The notes under the pieces: generated by a model
Databases searched by the model: none
Seen by the model: the letters and a program-made list of their open reading frames with translations, nothing else
What the model was told of the DNA's origin: nothing
NCBI RefSeq assembly: GCF_000422325.1
Contig: NZ_AULO01000009.1
Location: forward strand, 307,184 to 371,183
Direction: 5' to 3'
DNA: 64,000 nt
Source: Marinospirillum minutulum DSM 6287
Lineage (GTDB): Bacteria > Pseudomonadota > Gammaproteobacteria > Pseudomonadales > Halomonadaceae
Program-made: the position numbers and the translations under genes
Shown: positions 10,544 to 19,604 of the stretch, one piece after another
Layout: every line of letters starts with the position of its first letter
How positions within the stretch are numbered: the first letter of the stretch is position 1

Positions 10544-11401
10544 ATGCCAGAGTTGCCCGAAGTTGAAACAACCCGTAAAGGCATTAACCCTTGGTTAGAA
10601 GGCCGAACGATTGAAAAGCTAGAAGTACGCCAACCTAAGTTACGCTGGCCTATTCCTGAAGATTTACCGCAGCGGGTGAAAGGTTTAAAGCTGGCACCTT
10701 TGCAGCGCCGCGCTAAATATTTAATTTTTCCAGTGCTTGAAAAAGAAGCACAAGAAGCTAACTGGGGTTTTATTTGGCATTTAGGTATGTCGGGCAGTTT
10801 AAGGTTAGTTGCGCCCGATGAACCTTGGAAAAAGCATGACCATGTAGAACTGCAAGTAGCGGCTTTAGCGGAAGATTACCAAGCGCCCATGCGGCTGCGC
10901 TACCACGACCCCCGCCGTTTTGGCGCTTTATTAGATTATCAAGGCGCTGCTTCAGAACATGCGCTTTTAAAGAAGTTAGGGCCAGAACCTTTAAGTGATG
11001 CCTTTACTGCCCAAGCACTTTTTCAGCGTTCCAGAAACCGCAAGCTAGCCATTAAAGTATTTATTATGGATAACGCTCAAGTGGTGGGTGTGGGTAATAT
11101 TTATGCAAGCGAAGCCTTGTTTCGTGCAGGCATCGACCCACGCAGAGCTGCTGGTACAGTAAGCCTTAAGCGTTACCAGCGTTTGGTAGAAATTATTCGT
11201 GAAGTGTTAGCAGCAGCCATAGAGCAGGGTGGTACAACGCTGCGTGACTTTGTAGGTGGTGATGGTAAACCAGGTTATTTTGCACAAGAGCTAAACGTTT
11301 ATGGTCGGGGCGGCTTAGCTTGCAAGGCTTGTGGTGCTGTTTTACAAGAAGTTAAGTTAGGTCAACGTGCCAGTGTATGGTGTAAAGCCTGCCAGACCTA
11401 A
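10544..11401 (+). CDS. mutM: Formamidopyrimidine-DNA glycosylase
   Basis: MutM removes 8-oxoguanine and formamidopyrimidines from DNA and nicks the abasic site. The 285-residue protein starts with [10 protein letters not shown], so the catalytic Pro2 and Glu3 are present, with Lys58 in RRAKYLIF. The C-terminal zinc finger has cysteines at 260, 263, 280 and 283. The ribosome site AGGAGG lies just before the ATG. It appears to be the first gene of a rightward run into the SirB2-like and YcxB-like genes. Confidence 0.97.
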   Translation: MPELPEVETTRKGINPWLEGRTIEKLEVRQPKLRWPIPEDLPQRVKGLKLAPLQRRAKYLIFPVLEKEAQEANWGFIWHLGMSGSLRLVAPDEPWKKHDHVELQVAALAEDYQAPMRLRYHDPRRFGALLDYQGAASEHALLKKLGPEPLSDAFTAQALFQRSRNRKLAIKVFIMDNAQVVGVGNIYASEALFRAGIDPRRAAGTVSLKRYQRLVEIIREVLAAAIEQGGTTLRDFVGGDGKPGYFAQELNVYGRGGLACKACGAVLQEVKLGQRASVWCKACQT

Positions 11402-11473
11402 TGCCGATTTAATTTTGCATCTGGTAAGATACTTCTTTTTAATTTTAATAAATTTAACTTAAGGTTGGTCATT

Positions 11474-11842
11474 ATGGGTTACGAAGCATTTAAGCACCTA
11501 CACATGCTTACGATTACGATTAGTGTGGTATTTTTTGCCATTCGCGGTGCTTCTGCACTCATGGGTGCTGGCTGGATACGCAATAAATGGGTGCGTATTC
11601 TTGCTCATGGTAACGATACTGTTTTACTGATTGCCGCTTTAGCGCTTTGCTACCACCTAGGTCAGTGGCCTTTTTATAATTCTGCTTGGATAACCGCCAA
11701 GGTTGTGGGGCTGCTTGCCTATATAGCTTTTGGCACGATTGCAATTAAGCGTGGCAAGCTCTGGGCTTATGCTATGGCTTTATTAAGCGTTGCTTACATA
11801 GTTTGGGTGGCGATTAATAAAATACCCTTCCCAGCTTTATAA
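11474..11842 (+). CDS. SirB2 family membrane protein
   Basis: This 122-residue protein has four hydrophobic segments. The pattern of a short N-terminal YEAFKHLHMLT, the SVVFFAIRGA helix and RILAHGNDTVLL fits the SirB2 family, whose role is unknown despite an early link to Salmonella invasion regulation. The ATG at 11474, preceded by AAGGTTGGT, is preferred over a TTG 9 bp upstream. Confidence 0.85.
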   Translation: MGYEAFKHLHMLTITISVVFFAIRGASALMGAGWIRNKWVRILAHGNDTVLLIAALALCYHLGQWPFYNSAWITAKVVGLLAYIAFGTIAIKRGKLWAYAMALLSVAYIVWVAINKIPFPAL

Positions 11843-11873
11843 ACTTTTTTCCTAATAACAATAAAGGTTAACT

Positions 11874-12407
11874 ATGAATATTGAGTATCGTTGGACTGAG
11901 CCCCAATTTGTTCGTCTAGCGCTTTATGATTTTGAACTAGGGCCACGTAGTGGTCGGGGTAAGGCCACTATGTGGCTGGTTATTTTTACCCTAGCGGGTT
12001 TGCTGGCTATCAATATAGCGCATCGAGGCTTTACCTATTCAGTTTGGGATTTAGTGCTAATAGCAGCTGGCTTGTGCTGGTATGCGCTGCGTGGTGCTTT
12101 GATGATACGCATGTTTAGACGAGCTTTTAAACGCTCGGGCATGGAGGGCGTTAACCTGAAATACAATTTAGAAGAAGAAAAAATAACCATTCAAGTGGAT
12201 GCTAAACCAAAGCAGACACTTGAATGGAATCAAATTAAACGGGTAGTTCGTACACAAGAAGGTTTTTTGGTTTACCCAGGCCCTATGTGGTTGCCAGCGG
12301 CACGTATCGAAGAAGGTAAAACCACTGAAGAGTTAGCCGCTTTTTTACAGCGTAAAGTGGTGGATTACCGTGACAAAAGCCAGCATAAATTAAAACTAAA
12401 AGATTAA
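11874..12407 (+). CDS. YcxB-like membrane protein
   Basis: This 177-residue protein has two adjacent hydrophobic segments (about 33-50 and 58-76), followed by a soluble domain with the sequence TLEWNQIKRVVRTQEGFLVY and PGPMWLPAARI. This arrangement fits the YcxB-like family, whose C-terminal domain is PH-like and of unknown function. It sits between a SirB2-type gene and gcvH with short gaps and its own ribosome site (AAAGGTT). Confidence 0.65.
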   Translation: MNIEYRWTEPQFVRLALYDFELGPRSGRGKATMWLVIFTLAGLLAINIAHRGFTYSVWDLVLIAAGLCWYALRGALMIRMFRRAFKRSGMEGVNLKYNLEEEKITIQVDAKPKQTLEWNQIKRVVRTQEGFLVYPGPMWLPAARIEEGKTTEELAAFLQRKVVDYRDKSQHKLKLKD

Positions 12408-12421
12408 AAAGGTTAGCAAGT

Positions 12422-12808
12422 ATGAGTAACGAACAGCGTTTTAGCACTACTCACCAATGGGCAAAAAGAATTAATGAAACTCAAGTGAGCGTGGGTATTA
12501 GCCAACACGCTGAAGATGCTTTGGGTGATATTGTTTATGTTGAACTGCCTGAACTGGGTAAAGAAGTTGCAGCGGGCGAAGTGCTAGCCGGTATTGAATC
12601 AGTTAAAACCGCTTCTGAAATTCAGTCACCAGTCAGTGGCAAGTTAATAGCCTGTAATACAGATTTAGAAGACACGCCTGAGGTATTGAATGAAGCGCCA
12701 CTCATTACGTGGATTTTTGTTCTTGAAGCCGATGCTGCTCAGCTAGATAAAGAATGGCAAAGCTTGTTAGATGCAACAGCTTATGCAGCCTTGTTGGAAA
12801 CCCTTTAA
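12422..12808 (+). CDS. gcvH: Glycine cleavage system H protein
   Basis: This 128-residue lipoyl carrier has the lipoylation site at about Lys62 in GIESVKTASEI, within the conserved DIVYVELPELGKEV...SPVSGKL context. H protein shuttles the aminomethyl group between GcvP, GcvT and Lpd, and may also relay lipoyl groups. No gcvT, gcvP or lipoate gene is nearby. It lies 14 bp after the YcxB-like gene and 21 bp before a thioesterase gene. Confidence 0.95.
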   Translation: MSNEQRFSTTHQWAKRINETQVSVGISQHAEDALGDIVYVELPELGKEVAAGEVLAGIESVKTASEIQSPVSGKLIACNTDLEDTPEVLNEAPLITWIFVLEADAAQLDKEWQSLLDATAYAALLETL

Positions 12809-12829
12809 TTATTCAATAGGTAGAATTTA

Positions 12830-13288
12830 ATGCAATGGGATTTAGCGCAGCCTTTTACTACACGGTTTACCGTTTCGGCTGAAGCCATAGATCATTACAG
12901 GCATGTTAATAATGCTGAATACCTACGTTATATTGAAGAGGTTAGCTGGCAGCACTCTAATAAGCTGGGTTTAACAATTGAAGATTATGAACGTTTAGAC
13001 AGAGCCTTGGTAGTGATTCGCCATGAAATAGATTACCTAGCGCCAGCCTTTGAAGGTGAAACGTTAGAAATGGCAACTTGGATAGTTGAGTATGATCAAC
13101 GCTTTAGGGTAGCAAGGCGCTTTCAATTAATTCGAGTCAGTGATCAAAAAACCTTAATGCGTGGTTATACCTACTTTGCCTGTGTAACCCTGAGTAGTGG
13201 TAAGTTACGTCGTTTGCCCGAAGAATTTAATACTATTTACTTACCTGCACTAGTTGTAGAAAAACCCATTAAAGGCATTTCTAAGTGA
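12830..13288 (+). CDS. Hotdog-fold acyl-CoA thioesterase
   Basis: This 152-residue single-domain protein belongs to the 4-hydroxybenzoyl-CoA thioesterase/YbgC-like group. The key motif is DHYRHVNNAEYLRYIEEV, in which the aspartate-type active site is replaced by HVNNAEY. The substrate is probably an acyl-CoA or acyl-carrier thioester but cannot be named. Its 3' end overlaps the next gene by 4 bp. Confidence 0.85.
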   Translation: MQWDLAQPFTTRFTVSAEAIDHYRHVNNAEYLRYIEEVSWQHSNKLGLTIEDYERLDRALVVIRHEIDYLAPAFEGETLEMATWIVEYDQRFRVARRFQLIRVSDQKTLMRGYTYFACVTLSSGKLRRLPEEFNTIYLPALVVEKPIKGISK

Positions 13289-14097
13289 AGGTTTACCTTT
13301 ACCTTAATCCTTTGCAACTCGATGTGTTGCGTCATGCACGTTTACACCTAAGCGAAGTGGCAGATCTGCTTGACCCTTACCAAAACAATGCACGCATGAT
13401 TCAGCGCCAAGCTATACGGATTAGTGAAGCAGATTTTCAAAAAGAATTAAAACGCCAATTTAAAGCTTTGCCACCCCAGCTTAAAGGCTTGATGACTTGG
13501 GAAATATTTCAAGTTGAAGCACAAAAAAAACGCCCTAAAATAGAACAACAAATGAAAAAAGGACGGCAGGGTAAGCCTGCTATTTTACCCAATCCTGAGT
13601 CTTACCAAGAACTCGCCATTGCCCGTTTTTTTGCTCGTCCAGATAACCCCTTACTCTGGGATCGTTGGGCAGACCAGCACCGAGGTTTAGTGTTAGAGCT
13701 AGATACCAGCTACCCAGGTTTTAATAGTAAAAAACAAGTGTTACGGCCTGTTGTTTATGGCAAGCCTCGTCCCCAAGCAGACCATCCTGTTAAGCCTTTT
13801 CCAGCCTTGTTTCATCGCCCTGCTGAATATGCGGCAGAAGAAGAAATTAGGCTAATTCGCCCAATAGATGAAGCTAAAAGTAGTAAGCCTTTAACCAATG
13901 GTAAGCTGGTTCACTTTTATAATTTCCCACCTAAGGCTGTTTTATCAATAACGCTAGGGGTGAATGCGAGTGATGAGACGCGAGAGCAGGTGAGTAGAAT
14001 TTTGAACTATGACGTTAAGTACAAGCCGGGTCGCCCCTTGCGGGAAACCCTGCTTGACCCAGATACCTTTAAACTGCATATCCGTGGTACGCTCTAG
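13285..14097 (+). CDS. DUF2971 family protein
   Basis: This is a 270-residue soluble protein of unknown function. The central region (FFARPDNPLLWDRWADQHRG then LVLELDTS) and the downstream RPAEYAAEEEIRLIRP fit the DUF2971 pattern, in which W-x-x-Y/W-A-x-x-H-x-G is conserved. Proteins of this family are scattered among bacteria and often lie in variable regions, but no function is established. Its start overlaps the thioesterase stop by 4 bp, and its stop overlaps that of the convergent MFS gene by 4 bp. Confidence 0.65.
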   Translation: MKVYLYLNPLQLDVLRHARLHLSEVADLLDPYQNNARMIQRQAIRISEADFQKELKRQFKALPPQLKGLMTWEIFQVEAQKKRPKIEQQMKKGRQGKPAILPNPESYQELAIARFFARPDNPLLWDRWADQHRGLVLELDTSYPGFNSKKQVLRPVVYGKPRPQADHPVKPFPALFHRPAEYAAEEEIRLIRPIDEAKSSKPLTNGKLVHFYNFPPKAVLSITLGVNASDETREQVSRILNYDVKYKPGRPLRETLLDPDTFKLHIRGTL

Positions 14098-15278
14098 CGT
14101 TTGTTCTGTAGGGGAAAACCCCAAGCTAAAGGAATAGCTGGAAGCGATAAAACAAGCAAGAACCACAGGCTAAGCGAAGCCTGTTCAAACCAGTCTGCCA
14201 CTAAACCACCTGCCAAGGGTAAGAAAAAAGACAAGCTGTAAGAAACTGTAAAAGCACCAGCGGCTAGCTTGCCAGCTTCGTGCCCTGAACGCAGTTGTGG
14301 CGGCAAAGCAACCAAAAGAATCAGTAGTATTCCTGCCCAAAAACTCAACATAAAACCAAACATTAAGCTTAGCCAGCCATTAAATAACAGCATACCTAAC
14401 ATGCCAGCAATGGTTGCTATTAAGCTAATTTTAATGGGTAGTATTCTAGCTATCCAACGCCTCGCCATAAATAGCATTAAAATTGAGGCGAACATCTGCG
14501 CTATGTTGAACCAGAAAAAAGCGGCTTGCAGTAAATGGCTTTCACCACGGGCTTCTAAAAAGCTACTTAAATAGGCATTACCGCCAAAAAACAATGAAGC
14601 ACTGACTGCCAGTAAAAAGCCCATGCGCCATAACAAAGGGTCTGACCAGTTAGGCATCCAGCTTTTGTTGGCTTTATTGTTGGTTGCAGGTAAGGGGTGT
14701 TGCTTAGGCAAAAACAACAGCGCTACTACCAGCAAGGCAGGCAAAGACCAAACTAAAAGGGTAAGTTGCCAGCTATTATTTAACCAAGGCATTAAAATCG
14801 GCAGGGTTAAACCAGCACCAATAAATTCCCCCATTAACATGCCATTCATATAAACCGCACTACCTAAAGCGAGCTGAGTGGGTTGTAGCCAGCGGGTTAA
14901 TAAGGCGGGCAGTGCAGGTTGCATTATGGCAATGCCTAGCCCCATAAAGGCGCTAAAGCTAAGTAACAAGGCTAGTTGGTCAGTTAAGCCTCTAGCGGCT
15001 GAAGCTAGCCCTACTAAAGCCAAGGCCATGGCTAGGGTAGTGCGTGCGCCTAGGTGAATAATCACCAGCGAACCTAAAATAGCTCCAACCGAAAGCATTA
15101 AAATGGGCAGGGTGGTTAGACTGCCTAAGAGCGCCTGTGGCAGATTAAAGTCATCATCTATGGCTGCGGTTAAAGGTGGTATAACCAGTATGGGTAGCCT
15201 TAAATAAAGCCCTGTTAACCATAAAATGACAAAAGCCAGCACAGGCGGCTGGCTTGTAGCTCTTGTTTTAAGAATCAT
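14094..15278 (-). CDS. MFS transporter, CynX/NimT-like
   Basis: This is a roughly 394-residue major facilitator protein with about 12 hydrophobic segments. The opening LRLPILVIPPLTAAIDDDF and the GLGIAIMQPALPALL segment resemble the CynX/NimT branch (cyanate or nitroimidazole transport family). I start it at the ATG at 15278, because upstream residues overlap hisF and are not membrane-like. It follows hisF by 13 bp, so it is likely the last gene of the his operon. The substrate is unknown; a link to histidine metabolism is only suggested by position. Confidence 0.82.
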   Translation of the reverse strand: MILKTRATSQPPVLAFVILWLTGLYLRLPILVIPPLTAAIDDDFNLPQALLGSLTTLPILMLSVGAILGSLVIIHLGARTTLAMALALVGLASAARGLTDQLALLLSFSAFMGLGIAIMQPALPALLTRWLQPTQLALGSAVYMNGMLMGEFIGAGLTLPILMPWLNNSWQLTLLVWSLPALLVVALLFLPKQHPLPATNNKANKSWMPNWSDPLLWRMGFLLAVSASLFFGGNAYLSSFLEARGESHLLQAAFFWFNIAQMFASILMLFMARRWIARILPIKISLIATIAGMLGMLLFNGWLSLMFGFMLSFWAGILLILLVALPPQLRSGHEAGKLAAGAFTVSYSLSFFLPLAGGLVADWFEQASLSLWFLLVLSLPAIPLAWGFPLQNKR

Positions 15279-15291
15279 AATGCTTGAAAAG

Positions 15292-16083
15292 TCATAAACG
15301 TACTGGAATGCCTTGATCGGCCATAAATTGCTTGGCTTCAGGAATGGTGTGTTCACCAAAGTGGAAAATGCTTGCTGCAAGCACTGCATCGGCATGACCA
15401 ATTAAAACACCATCAACTAGGTGTTGTAAGTTACCCACACCCCCAGAAGCAATCACCGGCACGCTCACTGCATCGGCTATGGCACGAGTGACACCTAAAT
15501 CAAAACCATTTTTGGTGCCATCTCTGTCCATACTGGTAAGTAAAAGTTCACCAGCACCTAGCTCGACCATCTTCTTCGACCATTCTATGGCATCTAGCCC
15601 CGTTGGGTTGCGGCCACCGTGGGTAAAAATTTCCCAACGGTCTGCTTCACCTTCAGCCGAAACTTTTTTAGCATCAATAGCAACTACGATGCACTGGCTA
15701 CCAAAGCGTTCAGCGGCTTCTTTAACCAGTTCTGGATTAGTGACAGCAGCGGTATTGATAGAGACTTTATCGGCACCGGCATTCAGTAGGCGGCGAATGT
15801 CTTCACAGCTACGCACACCACCACCGACCGTGAGCGGAATAAAAATTTCACCAGCAATTTGTTCAACCATTTTTAGCGTAGTGCCACGGTCTTCAGTGCT
15901 GGCAGTAATGTCTAAAAAGGTAATTTCATCAGCACCTTGGTCGTTATAACGCTTGGCAATTTCAACAGGGTCGCCAGCATCACGAATACCAACAAAGTTA
16001 ACGCCTTTTACTACTCGGCCTTTGTCTACATCTAAGCAAGGAATAATGCGTTTTGTTAGGGTCGTTGGTTTAATTGCGGTCAT
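15292..16083 (-). CDS. hisF: Imidazole glycerol phosphate synthase cyclase subunit
   Basis: HisF, paired with HisH, converts PRFAR and ammonia to imidazole glycerol phosphate and AICAR in histidine synthesis. The 263-residue (beta/alpha)8 barrel has the catalytic aspartates in [16 protein letters not shown] and in [14 protein letters not shown]. The phosphate loops are VGGGVRS and ASGGVGN. It lies 9 bp after hisA in the hisB-hisH-hisA-hisF operon. Confidence 0.97.
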   Translation of the reverse strand: MTAIKPTTLTKRIIPCLDVDKGRVVKGVNFVGIRDAGDPVEIAKRYNDQGADEITFLDITASTEDRGTTLKMVEQIAGEIFIPLTVGGGVRSCEDIRRLLNAGADKVSINTAAVTNPELVKEAAERFGSQCIVVAIDAKKVSAEGEADRWEIFTHGGRNPTGLDAIEWSKKMVELGAGELLLTSMDRDGTKNGFDLGVTRAIADAVSVPVIASGGVGNLQHLVDGVLIGHADAVLAASIFHFGEHTIPEAKQFMADQGIPVRL

Positions 16084-16092
16084 AGTTTTTCC

Positions 16093-16824
16093 TTAGCCTT
16101 GGTCGGCTAGCTTTTGTGCGGCGGCTAAATCAAGTGAACCTTCATAAATTGCACGGCCAGTAATAGCGCCAATAATGCCTTGGTCGGCTACTTTAACAAG
16201 GCGCTCAACATCACCTAAGTCAGTGACACCACCTGAAGCGATGACTGGTAAACCGCCCAACTGAGCCAGTTCTACTGTGGCTTCAATGTTTACACCCTGC
16301 ATCATGCCATCACGACTAATATCAGTGTAAACAATGCTGCTCACACCATCATCGGCAAAGCGTTTGGCTAGGTCGGTCGCACGTTGGTTAGACACTTCTG
16401 CCCAACCATCAGTAGCAACCATGCCATTTTTAGCATCAAGACCAACAATAATATGACCAGGGAAAAGACGGCACATTTCTGTCACAAACTCGGGTTCTTT
16501 CACCGCTTTAGTACCAAGAATAACCAACTGCACACCGGCTTCTAGGTAGTGTTCAATGGTGGCAGCAGAACGGATACCGCCACCAATTTGAATGGGTAGG
16601 CCGGGGTTAGCACGGGCAATGTCAGTCACTGCTTTACCATTCACTGGCTTGCCATCAAAAGCACCGTTAAGGTCAACTAGGTGTAGGCGACGACAGCCTG
16701 CTTTCACCCAACGTGCAGCCATTTCAACTGGATCATCGCCATAGCTGGTGGATTCTTCCATACGGCCTTGTCTTAGGCGTACACACTGGCCATCTTTTAA
16801 ATCAATTGCAGGAATAATTAACAT
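16093..16824 (-). CDS. hisA: ProFAR isomerase HisA
   Basis: HisA catalyses the Amadori isomerisation of ProFAR to PRFAR, giving the substrate of HisF-HisH. The 243-residue barrel starts [20 protein letters not shown], has the catalytic aspartate pair (PAIDLKDG and [12 protein letters not shown]), and carries the phosphate-binding IGGGIRS and ASGGV loops. The ATG at 16824 is preferred; upstream in-frame residues belong to the end of hisH. Confidence 0.97.
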   Translation of the reverse strand: MLIIPAIDLKDGQCVRLRQGRMEESTSYGDDPVEMAARWVKAGCRRLHLVDLNGAFDGKPVNGKAVTDIARANPGLPIQIGGGIRSAATIEHYLEAGVQLVILGTKAVKEPEFVTEMCRLFPGHIIVGLDAKNGMVATDGWAEVSNQRATDLAKRFADDGVSSIVYTDISRDGMMQGVNIEATVELAQLGGLPVIASGGVTDLGDVERLVKVADQGIIGAITGRAIYEGSLDLAAAQKLADQG

Positions 16825-16849
16825 GGTGACAGGTTTCCAATAGTAAAGG

Positions 16850-17491
16850 TCAGGGTTTCCAGTTGAGGAAGTTGTTAAGCAGTTGTAGGCCAGCTGCGGC
16901 ACTTTTTTCTGGGTGAAACTGCACAGCGGCAACGTTGTTTTCTACTAGGGCGGCATCAAAATGAATTGCGCCGTAATCACAGCTAGCCAAACGCTGTTCT
17001 GGTTGCTTGGCTTCTACATAATAGCTATGCACAAAATAAAAGTATTCGGCTGCAGAAATGCCCTGCCAAAGTGCGTGGTCTTGGGTTGGTTGAACTTGGT
17101 TCCAGCCAATGTGGGGTACTTTTAAGCGCTGATCATTTGAGTCAACTAGGTTCTTACCAAAAAACTTCACCCGCCCCTGAAAATGGCCTAAACAATCAAC
17201 ACCGCCATTTTCTTCGCTAGTTTGCATTAGTGCTTGAAAGCCAACACAAATACCCAGAAAAGGTTTGTTTTGTAAGCACTCAGCAATAACCGGCAGTAGG
17301 CCAGTATTGGTCATTTCAGCCATGCAGTCTCGCATAGCACCCACGCCGGGTAAAATAACCCGCTCGGCTTTGCGTATCACTTCAGGGTCAGATGAAATAG
17401 CCACTGTTTTACGTCCAGCGGCTACTTTTTCTACTGCCTTGTGGGCGGAATGTAAATTACCCATACCATAGTCAATAATGACTAAATCCAT
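16850..17491 (-). CDS. hisH: Imidazole glycerol phosphate synthase glutaminase subunit
   Basis: This 213-residue class I glutamine amidotransferase supplies ammonia to HisF. The catalytic triad is visible: Cys82 in LGICVGFQ, and His and Glu in QFHPEKS near the end. The oxyanion [10 protein letters not shown] strand is also present. It follows hisB by 3 bp and precedes hisA by 25 bp. Confidence 0.97.
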   Translation of the reverse strand: MDLVIIDYGMGNLHSAHKAVEKVAAGRKTVAISSDPEVIRKAERVILPGVGAMRDCMAEMTNTGLLPVIAECLQNKPFLGICVGFQALMQTSEENGGVDCLGHFQGRVKFFGKNLVDSNDQRLKVPHIGWNQVQPTQDHALWQGISAAEYFYFVHSYYVEAKQPEQRLASCDYGAIHFDAALVENNVAAVQFHPEKSAAAGLQLLNNFLNWKP

Positions 17492-17494
17492 AAC

Positions 17495-18088
17495 TTAGAG
17501 CACACCCTTGGTTGAAGGCATTTGTCCTGCCATGCGTTCATCGGCAGATAGAGCCATACGTAAAGCTCGACCAAAGGCTTTAAAGATGCTTTCAGCTTGG
17601 TGGTGGGCATTCACACCTTTTAAGTTATCTATGTGCAGCGTAACGCGGGCATGGTTTACAAAGCCGTAAAAGAATTCCCATAAAGATTGCGTATCTAAAC
17701 CACCAATGGCTGCACGGGTAAATTCAACCTCTTTAAATAAGCCGGGGCGACCAGAGAAGTCGATAACCACGCGAGATAAGGCTTCATCTAAAGGCACATA
17801 GGAATGGCCGTAACGCACCATGCCTTTTTTATCGCCCACGGCTTTATCAAATGCCTGACCTAGCGTAATGCCTAAGTCTTCCACGCTGTGGTGATCGTCT
17901 ATATGACGGTCGCCATCCACTTCAATTTCCATATCTATCTGACCGTGGCGGGCAACCTGCTCTAGCATGTGGTCTAAAAAGCCAATCCCCGTGTTACAGG
18001 AGAAAACGCCACTGCCATCTAGATTGATTTTAACTTTAATTTTAGTTTCTAACGTGTCGCGACTTACACTTGCAATGCGTGCACTCAT
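17495..18088 (-). CDS. hisB: Imidazoleglycerol-phosphate dehydratase
   Basis: This 197-residue protein is the monofunctional HisB, lacking the histidinol-phosphatase domain found in enterics. The metal-binding [10 protein letters not shown] motif and the HH(A)E motif in [17 protein letters not shown] are both visible. It is the first gene of the leftward his operon. Confidence 0.97.
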   Translation of the reverse strand: MSARIASVSRDTLETKIKVKINLDGSGVFSCNTGIGFLDHMLEQVARHGQIDMEIEVDGDRHIDDHHSVEDLGITLGQAFDKAVGDKKGMVRYGHSYVPLDEALSRVVIDFSGRPGLFKEVEFTRAAIGGLDTQSLWEFFYGFVNHARVTLHIDNLKGVNAHHQAESIFKAFGRALRMALSADERMAGQMPSTKGVL

Positions 18089-18125
18089 GGTGTTTTTAAC
18101 CCTTAAAGAAGCTTTAGATAGAACA

Positions 18126-18131
18126 ATTATA
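18126..18131 (-). promoter_or_regulatory. Probable -10 of the his operon
   Basis: On the minus strand this reads TATAAT preceded by TGT, a perfect extended -10, 38 bp from the hisB ATG. No good -35 was found at 16-18 bp, so this is only a candidate. Confidence 0.45.
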
Positions 18132-18224
18132 ACAGTTGCAACGCTGAAAGGCAGCGCAGAGGTTTTTATGCAGGCTATAGTTTTTTGCTAAGATGCTTTT
18201 TTAAATTCAATAAAGGATAGTGGC

Positions 18225-18644
18225 ATGCCTGTATTCTTGGTTAAAGCTGACTCTAAAGCGGTTGAAGAACAGCCAGCTTGGTTAGTTGATTTAAACAAAA
18301 TTTATACTGAGGTTTTGGATGCTTCTGCACCAGCCTTTGTTGCTAAAGCTTTAACTCAACCTAATAGTTGGTTTGCTGGTGGATTGTTTAATGACCATTT
18401 GTTGGGCGCTGTGTTAGTGACCGAAGAAGCTAATTGTTGGAAGTTAACCGATTTAAGGGTAAGAAAAGTAACCCAACGCCGTGGAGTGGCAACCCGTTTA
18501 TTGAATTTACTGGCTTTAGAAGCAAGTAAAACTAATCGATCGCTTCGCATAATGGATTTAGAGGCCAATGCTCCAGCTCAGGCTTTAGTAGCCAAGCTGG
18601 GTTACACAGAAAAAAGTACCGCTGAAGGTTGGGTGCTAGGCTAG
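18225..18644 (+). CDS. PanZ-like GNAT acetyltransferase
   Basis: This 139-residue GNAT-fold protein contains LTDLRVRKVTQRRGVATRLL, in which the acetyl-CoA loop (RRGVA) and the surrounding text closely resemble E. coli PanZ (PanM). The upstream FNDHLLGAVLVT also matches PanZ. In E. coli, PanZ binds acetyl-CoA and triggers cleavage and feedback control of the aspartate decarboxylase PanD in pantothenate synthesis. No panD is in the window. It is divergent from hisB and 16 bp upstream of mtgA. An ordinary GNAT enzyme remains possible. Confidence 0.7.
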   Translation: MPVFLVKADSKAVEEQPAWLVDLNKIYTEVLDASAPAFVAKALTQPNSWFAGGLFNDHLLGAVLVTEEANCWKLTDLRVRKVTQRRGVATRLLNLLALEASKTNRSLRIMDLEANAPAQALVAKLGYTEKSTAEGWVLG

Positions 18645-18660
18645 GAAAGGAATAAAAGGG

Positions 18661-19518
18661 ATGCGTAAGCCAACTCGTAAAAAAAGCACTAAACCTCACC
18701 CATTCATGCAAAAGATTAAGGCTTTATTGGCCATTCCAGTGAGTTGGTTTAAGCGCTTTGTATATTTGTTGGGCTGGATAACGCTCACTTTTTTACTAAT
18801 CAGCGGTAGCTTGTTGGGTTGGTTTTTTTACAGCTTGCCAGATGTTGCCGGGCAAAGCTTTGCCGATTTACAGCAGCAGGCAGAAAAACGAGTTACCAAG
18901 CAACTTGAAGTACCAACGGCTTATTATGCTTGGGTACCCTTGCGCAAGATTAATCGCGATTTAATGTATGCCGTGGTTATGGCAGAAGATGCACGCTTTT
19001 TTCAGCACCGAGGCTTAGATTACGATGCATTATTAGATGCTTTTATTACTAATTTACGCCGTGGTGGTGTCGCTTTTGGGGGCAGCACTTTAAGCCAACA
19101 AACCGTTAAAAATCTCTTTTTGAATCAGCAACAAAGCTATTACCGCAAGCTACAAGAAGCTGTTTTAACCCGCCGTTTAGAAGCTGCCTTTAGTAAAAAT
19201 GAAATTCTGGAACTTTATTTAAACTTAGCGGAGTTTGGCCCTGATGTTTATGGCGTTGCTGCAGCTTCACGCTATTATTTTTCTAAAAAACCAGCGCAAA
19301 TGAATGCTGCAGAAGGGGCTTGGCTGACACTAATGCTACCTAGCCCAAGACGCTACCATTACAGCCTTTATCAAAACCGTAATTTAACCCCAGCCTTACG
19401 TCGCAAGTATCGCAATGTTTTACAGAGTATGCGGCAGGCTAACTATATCTCTCTAAGCCAGTATCAGGCTTATTTACCTAAAATTAATCAGACAAATTGG
19501 CCTAGTCGCAAACCGTGA
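18661..19518 (+). CDS. mtgA: Monofunctional biosynthetic peptidoglycan transglycosylase
   Basis: This 285-residue protein has a single N-terminal membrane segment (about 33-57) and a GT51 domain that polymerises lipid II into glycan strands. The catalytic glutamate is about E109 in VVMAEDARFFQHRG; GGSTLSQQTVKNLFL and the LNLAEFGPDVYGV motif follow. There is no transpeptidase domain, so it is MtgA and not a class A penicillin-binding protein. Confidence 0.95.
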   Translation: MRKPTRKKSTKPHPFMQKIKALLAIPVSWFKRFVYLLGWITLTFLLISGSLLGWFFYSLPDVAGQSFADLQQQAEKRVTKQLEVPTAYYAWVPLRKINRDLMYAVVMAEDARFFQHRGLDYDALLDAFITNLRRGGVAFGGSTLSQQTVKNLFLNQQQSYYRKLQEAVLTRRLEAAFSKNEILELYLNLAEFGPDVYGVAAASRYYFSKKPAQMNAAEGAWLTLMLPSPRRYHYSLYQNRNLTPALRRKYRNVLQSMRQANYISLSQYQAYLPKINQTNWPSRKP

Positions 19519-19604
19519 CGGGTGACTTTTGCGTTCCTTCCTTGGATAATGCTCAGTTATTCCTATTTCTCTAATTGAACCAACCCCTAGGCTAGTCTTA
19601 ATAC

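Noticed and set aside
15479..15949. Long plus-strand frame opposite hisF
   Set aside because: It is a serine/proline-rich shadow of the well-conserved hisF.
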